From the NCBI GenBank assembly GCA_012295275.1, contig CM022670.1:14597862-14661861 (forward strand): 64,000 bases of DNA, read 5' to 3'. Each line of letters begins with the position of its first letter. Position 1 is the stretch's first letter. Of the stretch, positions 14,396 through 39,371 are shown one piece after another. The notes under the pieces were generated by a model, which was given only the letters and a program-made list of their open reading frames with translations, made no database searches and was not told where the DNA came from. This DNA comes from Chrysomallon squamiferum. Its lineage: Eukaryota > Mollusca > Gastropoda > Neomphalida > Peltospiridae. The translations under genes and the position numbers were made by a program.

Positions 14396-15503
14396 TGCAT
14401 GCATACCGGTCTGAGCAAATATCGTGAAGGGGAGGTAACTGACTTAGATAACTGACATTTGTTCTGACATTGGGTTATTTCCCTTATATTCCTTCTAAGC
14501 GTTATGTAGTTAATAGGTTCAGTACATCAAAATTAACTCTTAAAAGCTCTTCGGAATAAAATGGAAACGTGTGCGACATTTAATTTCTAATACTAATTTT
14601 GTATTTTCTTTAGTCCGGGAATTCTAAAACTTTTCAACAGTACCACTTTATTTCGTGGCCAGATCACGGAGTGCCAAATGTTCATGACTTCGTACAGTTT
14701 TTGCTGAAAGTGAGAAAAACGAAACCTCTACACCCCGGACCAGTAGTTGTACACTGCAGGTAATGCTGATATTTGAGTATGATGATAAAACATAGGAGTT
14801 TTAGATGATTATACATTATTATTCAAAAGTCATCGTAACTCAAAAACCTTTCTGCTTTGTAATTTGAGTACCATCACTGTATTATTTTTTCACTGTTGTT
14901 TTTACTTCAGCGCTGGAATTGGCAGAACAGGAACGTATATTGCTCTGGACATTCTGCTGGACGAGCTGGAGGCGACGGGACGAGTGGACATCAGGAAAGT
15001 GATGATTCGACTGAGAGATCAGCGCAGAGGTCTCGTACAGACCAAGGTCAGATTAATTTACTTTTGATCATGTGTTTTCATTATCGTACATGTTTGTGTT
15101 GCCACTTTTACTAACATATTATTTATCTTCAGTAATGTTTATTTTAAGGTTTGCTTCATGTGCTTTTTTCTAATGAATTATTTTTCAGTATTTTATTTTA
15201 ATAATTCATAGGTTATACAACTGCGTGTCTCTTATCAGACAATCAATGAAATATTTAAGCACGCGATCAACTATAAATGATATAATCTGTTAGGTTCATA
15301 CTACTATAATACTGATTATCAAAATACAATAGTGGAAATAGGATACAATAAATATATATTTATTTTATATTAATATTTATATATACAAAACAACATAATA
15401 TGTATATGTAAAGAAAAATGGTAATAATATATCAGATATTTAAATCACTGCCTCCCTCTCTCTCTTTAATTATATACATATATATATATATATATACATA
15501 TAT

Positions 15504-15547
<44 letters not shown>

Positions 15548-18500
15548 CATCCAGTATAATTTATGACATCAAATATTTTATATTAAAACAGGAGCAGTAT
15601 GAGACTGTATTCACTGCCCTGCTTGAATTAGCAACGTTAGGTGACACCAGTCTGAGGAAACCAGACTTTCTTCAGAAATATCCTAAAGAGAAAGGTTCTT
15701 TACTGATGGGAAAGAAAACCATAGACCAGCTAGCTGAGGTAAAAACAAAACATGAACGATTAGCTACAAACAGCTGTTATATTATTTGTTTTGATATTTG
15801 TTGCTACTGGTTTCTTGATCTTCTTAAATATCATGATCAACTACGATAAACAATCAGAGGGCAAATAATTTAATGCATACACATATTTACGTACAAGCAT
15901 ATCTAGAAGAATACTAGATGATGAAGTAACATCACTAAACATCTAGTGTTACATTTCCTTTTCAGGATGTCGTGTCGTTGAATAAGACTCCATATGTAGG
16001 TAAGTTCATTTATAACTGCATCCGCGGTTTCTTTAATGATGTTCAAGCGTTAGTATGTTTATCATTTAAAACGCATGCACAGAGACAAAGATATATATTT
16101 TAAGTGCATTTGTTTATCTTATAGTTATCATTTTAATATAAGATAAATAAATGCACATTAGAATTCGTTATACATCCTCCATTGTTTTAGTTATTATTGA
16201 TATTTTTGTATTTCCTCTATTATTACTTCTTCTGGTTTTTGTTCCTCTTTCTTTTCTTCTGTTTCATCTTTTTTCTCTTTTCTTAACTTCGCAGATGTTG
16301 TGGGGTATTGTTGAATTTAAAATATGTTATAAAAAGGAAAAATCTGATAATTGAATAATTAACAGCAGCAGTTTAACTTGGGTTGCTTTATTGAACAGAA
16401 ACAGCTAATGAGTACCAACTCTCGGTTGGTGGCCGTCAAGACTTCTTCGTTCTGCGCATGCCTGTATGTAATCTATGGAAAATGTTTTCTTTCCTACTGT
16501 TAAATAGTTCTGACGTGTCTTTTTTTAATTTTTTTAAATTACATTTTTTAATCAGTAACTGAAAAGAGAATTACTCTATTACAAATAATATACCAAAACT
16601 GTTAAACCTTTATTCTGAATCCATTTATTAAAACCTTTAGACCCAGTGAATGATAAACTATACAATATTTTTTGAAATCCACTCTGAACGTTTATCTATT
16701 CTCTATGGCATTAATTTGATAATTTATATTCAAATACCATACACGTTTATTTTGTCACTGGCGCATTCTTTTATGCGTCAGCCGTTTATCATGACATATC
16801 TTTCGAACTCGCTATCTTCAATATATCAACTGCATTTAATTAGTTTTGTACTTGATTTATTAGTCAAAGGCGTCCAAACAAGGATATCTGCTGACACCAT
16901 ACAAAAAAGTCACTGAAGAAATTTTCTGGAAACTGGTTACTGAAAATAATTCAAGAACAATAATAACTCTGAGTTCTGAGGTAAGAACAAGCTGCAGTAA
17001 TAAAGGAAAAAGCATAACACAACAATTTCGATGAACATATTGAGAAATAATTGAAGGGATGTCAAAATACTTCCAGAGAGAAAACCCGTATAGGCATGTG
17101 CAATGATACATTTCATTACTGGAGTGTGTAGAAAAAGTAGGTTCTTACGACGCTTGCTTTTAGACAGGTATTTTGTAAGTTTTAAACCAGATTATGGATT
17201 CATACAGACAGAGTCGAGAATGCCAATTCATTTATGAAAATTATCATAGGAACAAAATATTATAATTATTATTGGGATCGCGATGGTTTGAATACAGGTT
17301 ACTGATCTGATAACTGAACTCTAAATCGCATCAATTTCCTCTTTATTTAATTAAATTAACTAAATTCATAATATCAAAATAACTAAATATTAAAAATATA
17401 TCAACTTTGTTAAATGAAGTAGTGAATTCTTCTTTCCTGTCTTCGCTTATGCACAGTCAGAATATTTAGTCAAATATAATAATATGGGGAAATATGTTTG
17501 TAAAATTCATTTTCTACGATAATTGTTTTTAATTGTAATTCTAATAAATAGTAATAACATTTGTCGTTTTAACACTCCAGACTTTTTTCTTACAACATTT
17601 CAGGTGATGAGTAAAATAATTCCACCAGCAGGACAGACCATTCAACGTGGTAAAACGAACATCACAGCTCTCAGAGAGACCTCAGTAATACACGAGATAA
17701 ACGAGAAGACGCTACACGTGGAAACAAAGGTATTTCGTGGATAGTAATTGGCTAAAGGTTTTACATGGACTATATATATATAGTACGTCTGAAATATTTA
17801 CACTGAATATATTTCAGATGTAGAATATTGTATTTTCACGTCTTGTAGAACATTTTTGCAATAATAAAGGACGGCTAATTTATGTTATAATAAAAGAGAC
17901 AATATAGGTGTCAAAATAATAAAGAATTCAGCAATATGTATGTGCGTGTGCGGTTGCGTGTGTGTGTGCGCATTGCGTGCAAGCATTTTTGTGTGTAGGT
18001 GTTGTTATTCTTTAAACGATTCGTTTTAATCATATATTTTAATTACATATTCAAGATATTGTCATATTGTAATAACAGGGGGACAAAGAAAAACGAGAGA
18101 TACAACATTACTGTATTCACGGATGGTTGCCAACCACTGACTCTGTAACACTGATAACCTGTCTGACAACAATCAGTGAAAAATTACAGCAAAAGGAAAT
18201 CACAAAACTCCCTGTCACTGTTGTATATAGGTTAGTTTTAGTACCTTTATATATTAGTTTCTTTGTGGTATAATATATACAAAGAAATATTTTCATATTT
18301 TTAACTTTTTCCATTATTTATTTGCTTATTTATTTATTTAATTAATTTAAATAAAATATCATTTTGAAGAAAGGTTATATATATGTGTGTCTATAAATGC
18401 ATTGGTGTATTTTGACTGAGCTAATATTAAAATGTTTTATAAATGATTTTTGTTTCGGCATTCAAATAAAATAATATCATTAGTTTTGTTTTTGTTTTGA

Positions 18501-19253
18501 CATGTTTCTGACGATGATATCAGTTAATCTGAACACTTCTTTAGGCTCAGCAAAACCTCTAAAGATTTCTTGAATAGTTATTGTACTGAAATGCTGAAGA
18601 GCTTTATTTAAATGCATATGTTATTTTTTATTTTGTTAATATTTTTATTATTATTTGTTTTTTGTATGTAATATTCGAATTAATACTTTCTATATATGTA
18701 TATATATGAACAAATATATGTATGCGCCGATATACACACACTCACACACACATGCACACATATATAAACGCACACACACAAATAAAGAATATACACTATG
18801 CCTAAATATTATATCTCTTTTTACATTGTTACATTATCTCTTTCGTCTTCTCTGTATATCTCTCTTTGCTGTGTTATATGCAAATGACATTAAAAAGTAT
18901 TTTATAATGAACTAAAATAAAACTGTATAATTCTTTTGAAAAGCAATTAGTTTTAACCCTCTGAAACTTATATCGCTTTTAATGTATAAATATAGCTTCA
19001 GAGTTTCTTTACACTGCACGAACATTATACTCTTATAATTTGGTACAGAGAAAGTGAGGCTAAAAACGCTCTAACTCTATGCATTGCAAACAACATCTTG
19101 TCTGGTATCCGGCTGGATTCAGAAGTAGAGATATATAATAATGTAAGAAGATTTCAGGCGGTGATTCCAAACGTAGAGCTGACAAAGGTAATCACTGTAA
19201 TGTATAAATTTCATTCAAAAGTCAGTTACTTTTTCTGTATCTCTAAATGCCTC

Positions 19254-19284
<31 letters not shown>

Positions 19285-19876
19285 ATGTGTAGCCTATTAT
19301 TCTATGTAAGTATACTTGTGTGTATTAATGCAGATACATACACCTCCTTAAATTTCTATGTATTAATGTGTATATGTGTATGTAGTAATTCATGTATATA
19401 AGTAAGTACCTATCTGTCTGTCTGTTTAGCTATCTATGTGTCTGTATATATCTATCTATCTACCTACCTATCTATCTATCTATATATCTGACTGTATTTA
19501 TCTGTCTGTATATCTATCTATCTATCAACTTATTCTCAATTTATTTCTCTGTATGTATATGTATATATTTCAATATTTGTCTATCTCTTTATTCATCATT
19601 ATTTCTGATTCTCAATCTATCAACATATTCAGTCGAGACTAATTCAAATAAAATGCAACTATTATAAAAGAGTACATGTCTTTGTTTGTATTTTAATTTT
19701 TTTTTTTTTTTTTTTTTACTCAGTTTTACTGAATAACGAATTTACAAGGACAAAACATAAGACCACTGAAATAATATTTACACAATACTTTATCGTTTCA
19801 GGATGACTTTACATTCTTCTGTAATTTGGCTTTCATGAACTTGGAGTCATCTTCAGTGTACGCCAATTGTCCTTAG
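3509..19876 (+). CDS. Gene A: F-type-lectin/EGF receptor tyrosine phosphatase, intact
   Basis: Predicted single-pass surface receptor whose cytoplasmic D1 dephosphorylates phosphotyrosine. Exons: 3509-3590, 4982-5188, 5683-5889, 6653-6796, 8137-8289, 8776-8928, 9359-9505, 9948-10091, 10634-10736, 11288-11373, 11991-12277, 12604-12691, 13067-13143, 13319-13355, 13748-13845, 14009-14134, 14614-14759, 14911-15046, 15592-15738, 15966-15999, 16399-16463, 16864-16980, 17604-17729, 18079-18230, 19049-19187, 19802-19876. All have AG/GT borders and compatible phases; the sum is 3276 nt, 1091 aa plus stop. Domains: signal peptide 1-27, lectin-like 28-166, five EGF modules 167-413, TM 423-446, acidic juxtamembrane, D1 about 555-856 with Cys761, degenerate D2 857-1091. 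A broken EGF exon at 10406 must be skipped to keep the frame. The start is the first ATG of a signal-peptide exon matched in genes B and C. The architecture is secure; the exact start and rare splice choices need RNA. Confidence 0.88.
4982..5889 (+). CDS. Gene A exons 2-3: F-type-lectin-like (F5/8C-fold) domain
   Basis: Two phase-1 exons of 207 nt each (4982-5188, 5683-5889). Hallmarks of the fold are [12 protein letters not shown], then AVDG, then WFEVDL, and on the second exon [24 protein letters not shown] and LDFVELEVY. Known F-type lectins bind fucose through H-X26-R-X-D-X4-R/K. Gene A has His in CIHT, 27 residues, then RND, four residues, then Arg, so the motif is kept with one extra residue. 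Ligand binding is inferred. Genes B and C have lost the Asp of this motif. Confidence 0.82.
6653..10091 (+). CDS. Gene A exons 4-8: five EGF-like modules
   Basis: Five phase-1 symmetric exons (6653-6796, 8137-8289, 8776-8928, 9359-9505, 9948-10091), each one cysteine-rich module of 48-51 residues. The pattern is like the EGF repeats of MEGF-type and scavenger receptors: C at the start, YGPNC, C..RHC, a Cys before the ETGEC-like turn, then [11 protein letters not shown]. Because every exon starts and ends in phase 1, modules can be gained, lost or skipped without shifting the frame. They form the stalk between the lectin-like head and the membrane. Confidence 0.85.
6897..7500 (+). repeat. Intronic tandem direct repeat, period about 300 bp
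   Basis: Two diverged copies, about 6897-7195 and 7195-7500, share stretches such as AGTCACCCATCACAGGAAC, GGTTATCAGTATAATTATCT and ATCTGAATTCTTGGTAGTG. Both lie in the intron after EGF exon 4. Exon relics follow just downstream, so the repeats are probably the intron parts of duplicated EGF units. Confidence 0.8.
7560..7776 (+). pseudogene. Two EGF exon relics in a gene A intron
   Basis: Near 7566-7606 the sequence reads as [12 protein letters not shown], the tail of an EGF module missing its Trp codon. Near 7735-7776 it reads CQEGWKRTN followed by a stop. Neither has an intact acceptor-to-donor exon. They look like decayed copies of the 3' half of the neighbouring EGF exons. Confidence 0.6.
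9665..9745 (+). pseudogene. EGF exon relic in a gene A intron
   Basis: A stretch reading roughly [21 protein letters not shown] resembles the last two-thirds of an EGF exon but lacks a donor and several cysteines. The same relic, with the same odd NT in place of GT, recurs in psi-D near 37384, so it decayed before or around the time of that duplication. Confidence 0.6.
10258..10363 (+). repeat. (GA)n microsatellite before a broken EGF exon
   Basis: About 95 bp of GA on the coding strand of gene A, ending about 40 bp before the acceptor of the broken EGF exon. Just before it (10188-10262) a unit of about 41 bp containing GTGACTTATTATTAAGTTGT is present twice in tandem. Confidence 0.9.
10406..10490 (+). 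pseudogene. Broken sixth EGF exon of gene A (frameshift, stop)
   Basis: A good acceptor (TTTCAG) leads into [15 protein letters not shown] and then a TAA stop at the 19th codon. Reading past one surplus T restores Cys-Gly-His and a run like GDCDSVSG, matching the 45-residue EGF type of genes B and C, but the module ends there without its last cysteines and no donor is visible. The flanking exons are both phase 1, so skipping it costs nothing. If used as a terminal exon it would give a soluble receptor ectodomain. Confidence 0.75.
10634..12277 (+). CDS. Gene A exons 9-11: transmembrane and juxtamembrane segment
   Basis: The exon 10634-10736 encodes a hydrophobic helix of about 24 residues rich in Val and Ile (residues 423-446), followed at the next exon (11288-11373) by RRRRFKH, a stop-transfer basic cluster. 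The exon 11991-12277 holds an acidic linker ([12 protein letters not shown]), the conserved Tyr pair in VYYNIND, and the first helix of D1 ([19 protein letters not shown]). pYxN is the Grb2 SH2 preference, so YYN is a candidate docking site by inference. Confidence 0.83.
12604..15738 (+). CDS. Gene A exons 12-19: catalytic phosphatase domain D1
   Basis: Eight exons carry the classical tyrosine-phosphatase motifs in order: KNRY, then [28 protein letters not shown], the WPD loop as WPDHGVP (Asp730), the P-loop [10 protein letters not shown] with Cys761 and Arg767, and DQRRGLVQT with the Q-loop. The P-loop is split between exons after HC. Nothing essential is missing, so D1 should be active. Confidence 0.92.
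15475..15545. repeat. (TA)n microsatellite in a gene A intron
   Basis: Interrupted TA dinucleotide array just upstream of the exon at 15592. Similar TA runs lie at 5322-5372, 7840-7868 and 14366-14392 in other gene A introns. Confidence 0.9.
15966..19876 (+). CDS. Gene A exons 20-26: degenerate phosphatase domain D2
   Basis: This is a second phosphatase-like fold, recognisable from the linker, [20 protein letters not shown] and the tail [14 protein letters not shown]. The WPD loop reads WLPTTD. The P-loop position reads VVYRESEAK, with Tyr1020 in the Cys place and Lys1026 in the Arg place, so no catalysis is possible. D2 domains of receptor phosphatases often act as regulatory modules. The protein ends SVYANCP, where YAN resembles the Grb2-binding C-terminal tyrosine of vertebrate RPTP-alpha. 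Confidence 0.88.
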
Positions 19877-20026
19877 GTAAAACAATGAGTTCTGCATCCT
19901 GGATAAAGACAATACTGATTCTTGAACAGAACCCTTAACATTTCATGAAGTTCAGACACAAACATCTGAAACATTCTAGATCTTTAGTTGTTATAATTAA
20001 CTGTTTTTTTCTTTTTTCTACTGGAT

Positions 20027-20062
20027 AATAAAGTTGTTGCATAAATCGAAAACTGTAATAAA
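20027..20062 (+). promoter_or_regulatory. Candidate polyadenylation signals of gene A
   Basis: Two AATAAA hexamers (20027-20032 and 20057-20062) lie 151 and 181 nt after the stop codon. Both are followed by GT-rich sequence. Confidence 0.55.
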
Positions 20063-21011
20063 CTTGCATGTATTTATCGCTTGTTTGGAGTTTTAGTGGA
20101 CTCTAATTTCTAACACAGAAAGAACATTATGTGGTGTCTTCGTACAGTTTATAGCATCTTTTTTATATAAAGTAATAAAATGATATTAAATTAAAATATG
20201 GTTTATTAAGATTTTAGTTACTGTAGAAGGGTACATAATTCTAGTAAATCTCATGGTTGTTGTAAATATGTAATTATATTTGTATGTCCGTGTAGCTGTA
20301 GGTTTGTCAGTATGTAACTAGGTGAGTAAGTACGTATGTATGTACATTTGTGTGCATATTTGTGTAAGTGTGTCTTTATGTAACTGAAATGAATGTGTGT
20401 ATGTACGTATATGTATTTGTAAGTATGCACGTATATATATGCATATAATTGTATATATGTACATTGCTATATTTTATTTTATTTCGATATTAAAATACAA
20501 TTAACTTTATTTTGTTTTGATATGTTCGTGATGAAGCTGTCATCCAGTACTGACATTTATTTCAACTGAACAAAAAATAAAATGTTTTCTGAATCAGGAA
20601 GCAATCTCTTAAAAACCATTGTTGCTTAGACAAAAATAGTTATTATACCCGTGCTGAAGTGTTTTGTTTAAGTGTTTATTTTAAATATAAGGTAACCGTC
20701 GATAAATATCTCTGTATTTTAAATCCATATTCGGTGTTGAAATATGAACCATATAGTAACACACCCACACACTCCTGGAATCTGCATGTAACGCAGAGTG
20801 GTAAAAACTAATAAATTCCACATTTCTAGCTGAACATCTTATTATAATGTTTGCATCTTCCGATATGAATTACGAACAATCAAAAGTAAAAATATAAAAT
20901 GATAAAATAAAAAACAAACTAAAAAAAAAACAATAAAGAAATATCTAATATGTATTTACAAAAACAATATTCAAACTTAATTACTACAAGGCAGGGTTAT
21001 TTCCCTTTGTT

Positions 21012-21201
21012 ACGATCTCGACCCTGAAGCAAATGCATTTAAAACATACAGGCATGCACATACATACGTCCATACATACGTATACGCATACAAATATACT
21101 TGAAAAACGATCTCGACCCTGAAGCAAATGCATTTAAAACATACAGGCATGCACATACATACGTCCATACATACGTATACGCATACAAATATACTTGAAA
21201 A
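21012..21201. repeat. Two-copy tandem repeat of 95 bp
   Basis: The unit starting ACGATCTCGACCCTGAAGCA at 21012 repeats at 21107 with no difference that I can see. The matching place in the psi-D/C spacer (near 39010) has a CA array instead, so this duplication is young. Confidence 0.9.
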
Positions 21202-22127
21202 ACAACAACAACAACACAACTAAAACACTTTTTTACGAAAATCTCGTTTAATAATCTGTGAACAAATATTATTTTCTATGTAATAGACACATAATGAAAA
21301 CAAGATAAACATCTGTAGCAAAGAGGAAACTTATTAAACTGTATACATATAAATACGCTGAAATGTAGCAAAAATTAACAAAACAAAAAGAAAGAAAGAA
21401 AGAAAAACAAAGCGAAAAAAAGAAACAATGACTCATTCAGAAACTAAGCAAAAAGTTCAATAAATGAAATACATGTATACATCTATAAAACTGACAAAGA
21501 AAAAGTGTATTATGACAAATGACAACTTTGACATATACGTTGCTCTACTGAACAGATTAAAGCATCAATCATACACATCAGTACACCTAGCAGATAGTTA
21601 AAATATCGTACAAAAACTAACACCAATACACGAATTAGATAGGTAAAAGGCATATATAAAACTTATTTACAAACAAAATATCAAATAAACTATTTAAAAA
21701 TATCTTATACATCTTTCGTGCTGGATACGAATTAAACGTCTTTTGTTTTATATGAAGTATTTGTGAAGATCCAACAGTTTAGAGGCTTTATGTGTAAATT
21801 ATAACTGGCAAAATAAAAAGAAAACACAAATCGAATATTTAACACATAACCATACGTTTTCGTAATTCACAATACAAGATTAGAAGTATCTATTGATTAT
21901 TCAATCATAGTTACAGTATTGTCATATAAAAATATCAAAATTTTGAACATTATATAAAACTGTTTATTAAAAGGTGCGATTAGAACCATTACTGACACAT
22001 TGCTTGAAATCATCTTATGTAACCAAAATCAACAAATAGTTTCCGTATATAATCATAACCATCGCAAATTACAGAGGCAGAATCAAAACAAAAAAATAAT
22101 TCAAAATCAAGAACTAATATTAGTGAG

Positions 22128-22133
22128 TTTATT
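22128..22133 (-). promoter_or_regulatory. Candidate polyadenylation signal of gene B
   Basis: AATAAA on the minus strand, 47 nt past the stop codon. Gene C has the same hexamer at exactly the same distance. Confidence 0.55.
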
Positions 22134-22179
22134 ATGTGAACTGTTTTATGTTAATTATGTACACATGTGTAGACAAACT

Positions 22180-35648
<13,469 letters not shown>

Positions 35649-35885
35649 GTTGTAAAAATTTAGTCACTGTCAACTAACAAGTCTTTGTCTCTGCAAACCG
35701 GAATTAATTTAGAACGGTTCAATGCAGTACTATTATTGTCGCTGAAACACACGTGCTGTATCACGTGATTAACTAAATACACTGTGGGTTTGACTTGTTT
35801 AAGAGGCAAAGTATTGTTCACTGTTAACTCGTTGAGTCGAGGCTTGGTTGCAGGATGAACCATCCTCTGAGTGTGTGCATACCTG
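35649..35885 (-). promoter_or_regulatory. Promoter/5' UTR block of gene B, shared with gene C
   Basis: About 220 bp directly upstream of the start codon match the same place in gene C far better than the intron DNA does. Within it are the palindromic E-box ATCACGTGAT (35760-35769), a second CACGTG at 35750-35755, and a dyad AGGATG-AAC-CATCCT (35852-35866). MITF/TFE and USF-type bHLH-Zip factors bind such E-boxes; their use here is inferred. No clear TATA box was seen. Confidence 0.6.
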
Positions 35886-36664
<779 letters not shown>

Positions 36665-36757
36665 AATAAAACTAAATGAATAAGAAAAATAATAGAATGG
36701 ATCAGTGAAACATTAATGATTACCCACACAAATAGAACAAGACGACACAAACGTACA

Positions 36758-36890
36758 ACCGGGTTAGTCCATCCAGCCTGACATCCTCCAGTACACGATC
36801 CAGTGTCTGCAGGACATGGATAGTTATGTTGGAAGTGTGGAATGTTACACAATTTGTCACAACCAGAACCATAATATTTTGTCTGAGAGG
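36758..36890 (-). pseudogene. Inverted EGF exon relic
   Basis: On the minus strand an open stretch reads YYGSGCDKLCN, then [16 protein letters not shown], close to the first EGF exon of gene A ([27 protein letters not shown]). It breaks off right after the Trp, where gene A continues with IGSDC, and has no acceptor. It points away from the rest of psi-D (plus strand), so an inversion or separate insertion split the relic. Confidence 0.75.
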
Positions 36891-37055
36891 TTTATAAAGA
36901 CGGTTGTAATGTTTGATTTTGTTTTTCTTTTCTGGTGTGCCTTAAATGAAATGAAAAAAAAAGAGTTAATAGTAGAAGTATAAAATTGATCTTGGGACAA
37001 AACGCTCTAAGTATAAAGATGATGATCATAATAATACTGATAAAGATTAAAAATA

Positions 37056-38500
37056 GACCTTGTTTGAAGCAGTGTTCTAAATGTCATTGTCATAAAGTTT
37101 CAACGTGTGGCACAAAAATGGTGAATGTGACGGAGGTTGTAATCCTGGATGGTTAGAACCTGACTGTTTTCAAGGTGAAAATTTAAAACTGATTATTGCT
37201 ATGTCGTTATTAAAATGAGAAACAGTTTACGTATATTTAAAATATAAACTGTTTCTTATTTTAATAAAGATATATCAATAATCAATCTTAAATCAATATT
37301 AGTATGTTATATTATATCATATTATTTCATCACGTTCTGAATATTCAAACCGTTGTTCTTATCGTCACTGTTTCGTTACCTCAGCGTGTGATTCAAACAC
37401 TGAAACATGTATCGGGGTTGTCTGTCAGGCTGGATGGAGAAACACCAGTTGTTGTGAAAGTACTCACGCTGATGGTAAATGGAAAACAGGATGTCAAAAC
37501 TGAATGGAAGGGTGTTGACTGTACAGGTGAACTGATATTTTGTTATGTTAATATACAGTTCTCTACTAGACGAATTTGAGGAACAAGACGTTGAAGATAA
37601 GTTTCGGAGTACTACAACATCAACGACTTCGCGCTGCCAGGGACTGGCGTGTCTCTCAGTGAACTGTCTCAGGTTGTAGACAAAATTAGACACCAGCCTG
37701 GATGGAGGCTTTGATACAGAGTACAAGGTTTGTTTTATTTAATGCGTAAGTTTACGAAATAATGAATTTTCACATAACAGTCTTTTCAGCATCTTATTGT
37801 ATTATCTGAAATATATTGTATATTCATCTAATTTAATTCTCTTCAGGACATTGTTACGATGTATATGCTATTCTGATGAAAGGTATCAGAAAAATGTGCT
37901 TTAATTTTATTCCAAAGTTCTCAAATACACTGTAAAGACATTTGTTTTACGCTATTTTAAACTGTCAACAATAAACAGCGATTTTTTATTCGCATAATGT
38001 GATGTTTTAAAAATGTAATTCACATGGGGGTTCGCTGCCAAAACCGAATTTACTTCAACTTATGATGAATCACAGATTACACAAAAATAAAACAAAGAAT
38101 CGATAACAGCGATGTTCATATACATATATACATATTACTTGTTTAATAATATTTCTAACCCATCAAACATTCTATATTAAAACAGAAAAAATATGAAACT
38201 GTGTTCCATGACCTACTAGAACTAGCTTTTTTTAGGCGACACTAGTCTGAGCAATCCGGACTTTGTAGAGAAATATCCAAAGAGAAAGGTTCTTTGCAGT
38301 TAGCTGAGGTAAAAGCAAAGCATGAACGTTTAGCTACAGATAGCTGTTATAGAATGTGTTTTGATATTTGTTGTTACTGGTGTCTTCGTCTTCTTAAATA
38401 TTTTGTAAAGTGGAAGCTTTCAAATAATTAAATAATTAACAGCAGCAGTTTAATTCGAATTGTTTCCTTTAACAGAGACAGCTGATAAGTATCAAGAAAC
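37056..38500 (+). pseudogene. psi-D: decayed fourth receptor phosphatase copy
   Basis: Collinear relics of gene A on the plus strand: EGF exons near 37056-37176 (LKQCSK-like, frameshifted) and 37382-37530; the juxtamembrane exon ending 37727 (EEQDVEDK, then frameshift); the KLPTEFTS exon near 38033-38121 with a stop; the EQYETVF exon 38186-38308 with frameshifts and loss of the GKKTIDQ part; and the ETADKYQ exon at 38476. The TM exon, most of D1 including the P-loop, and nearly all of D2 are missing. It cannot make a receptor. Confidence 0.85.
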
Positions 38501-39018
38501 AAATATTTTCTTTCGGAATTCCAAAAAAATAAAAAAAAAAAATAAACAAACAAATAAAAATAATATGATTCGCAATTGTTTTTGCTTTTTTATAAGTATT
38601 TCTGATGAAACTACCAAATAAACTGAAATAAGCTCATGAACAAAGAGTTTACTGAATCCGATGTCTTAAGCTCGAACTAAGAATGGTTAAAATGAAAAGG
38701 GTTTATTTAGTCTTTTTATGGATAAGATTCAAAATAATCCTTTCTACCTATTCAATGAAAAGATATACGGTAACCTCCGATAGGTGTCTAGATATTTTAG
38801 ATACATAGTTGGTGTTGAAATATCAAAATTGATATATAAAACACCCACAAAATCTTATTATAAATATTGTTTCTTCTGATATAAATTACGAACAATCAAA
38901 CCAAAAAGAACAAAACATAATGCAATAAAGAAATATCTAATATGTCCACCAAAAAAACAAGATACACACTTAATTACCAGAAGGCACGGTTATTTCCCTT
39001 TGTTATATTCTCACACCT

Positions 39019-39073
<55 letters not shown>

Positions 39074-39338
39074 AGAGAGAAACACACACAGATAAAAACA
39101 CGCATACATTCATTAAATAAACATACAAACATATAAACATATACTTCAAAAAATAACTGCAATTCTTATTTATGAATATCTTCTTTATTAATCTGTGCAC
39201 TACTACAATTTTTCTGTGTGATACATACATAACTAAAATCAGGTAAAAAAATTCTGTAGCAAAGAGAAAAGTTACAAAGTAAGAATTAAGTTTATTTTCA
39301 TTATTACATACTCAATATCAAATCACTGGGATGTAGCA

Positions 39339-39371
<33 letters not shown>

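Larger units (their letters stand above)
19877..22179. other. Convergent spacer between genes A and B
   Basis: Gene A reads in from the left and gene B from the right, so this should contain both 3' UTRs. No further gene was seen. From about 20690 to 22070 it is similar to 38690-40010, the matching spacer between psi-D and gene C. Shared landmarks include ATTACGAACAATCAAA, CAATAAAGAAATATCTAATA and GGTTATTTCCCTTTGTTA. Confidence 0.7.
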
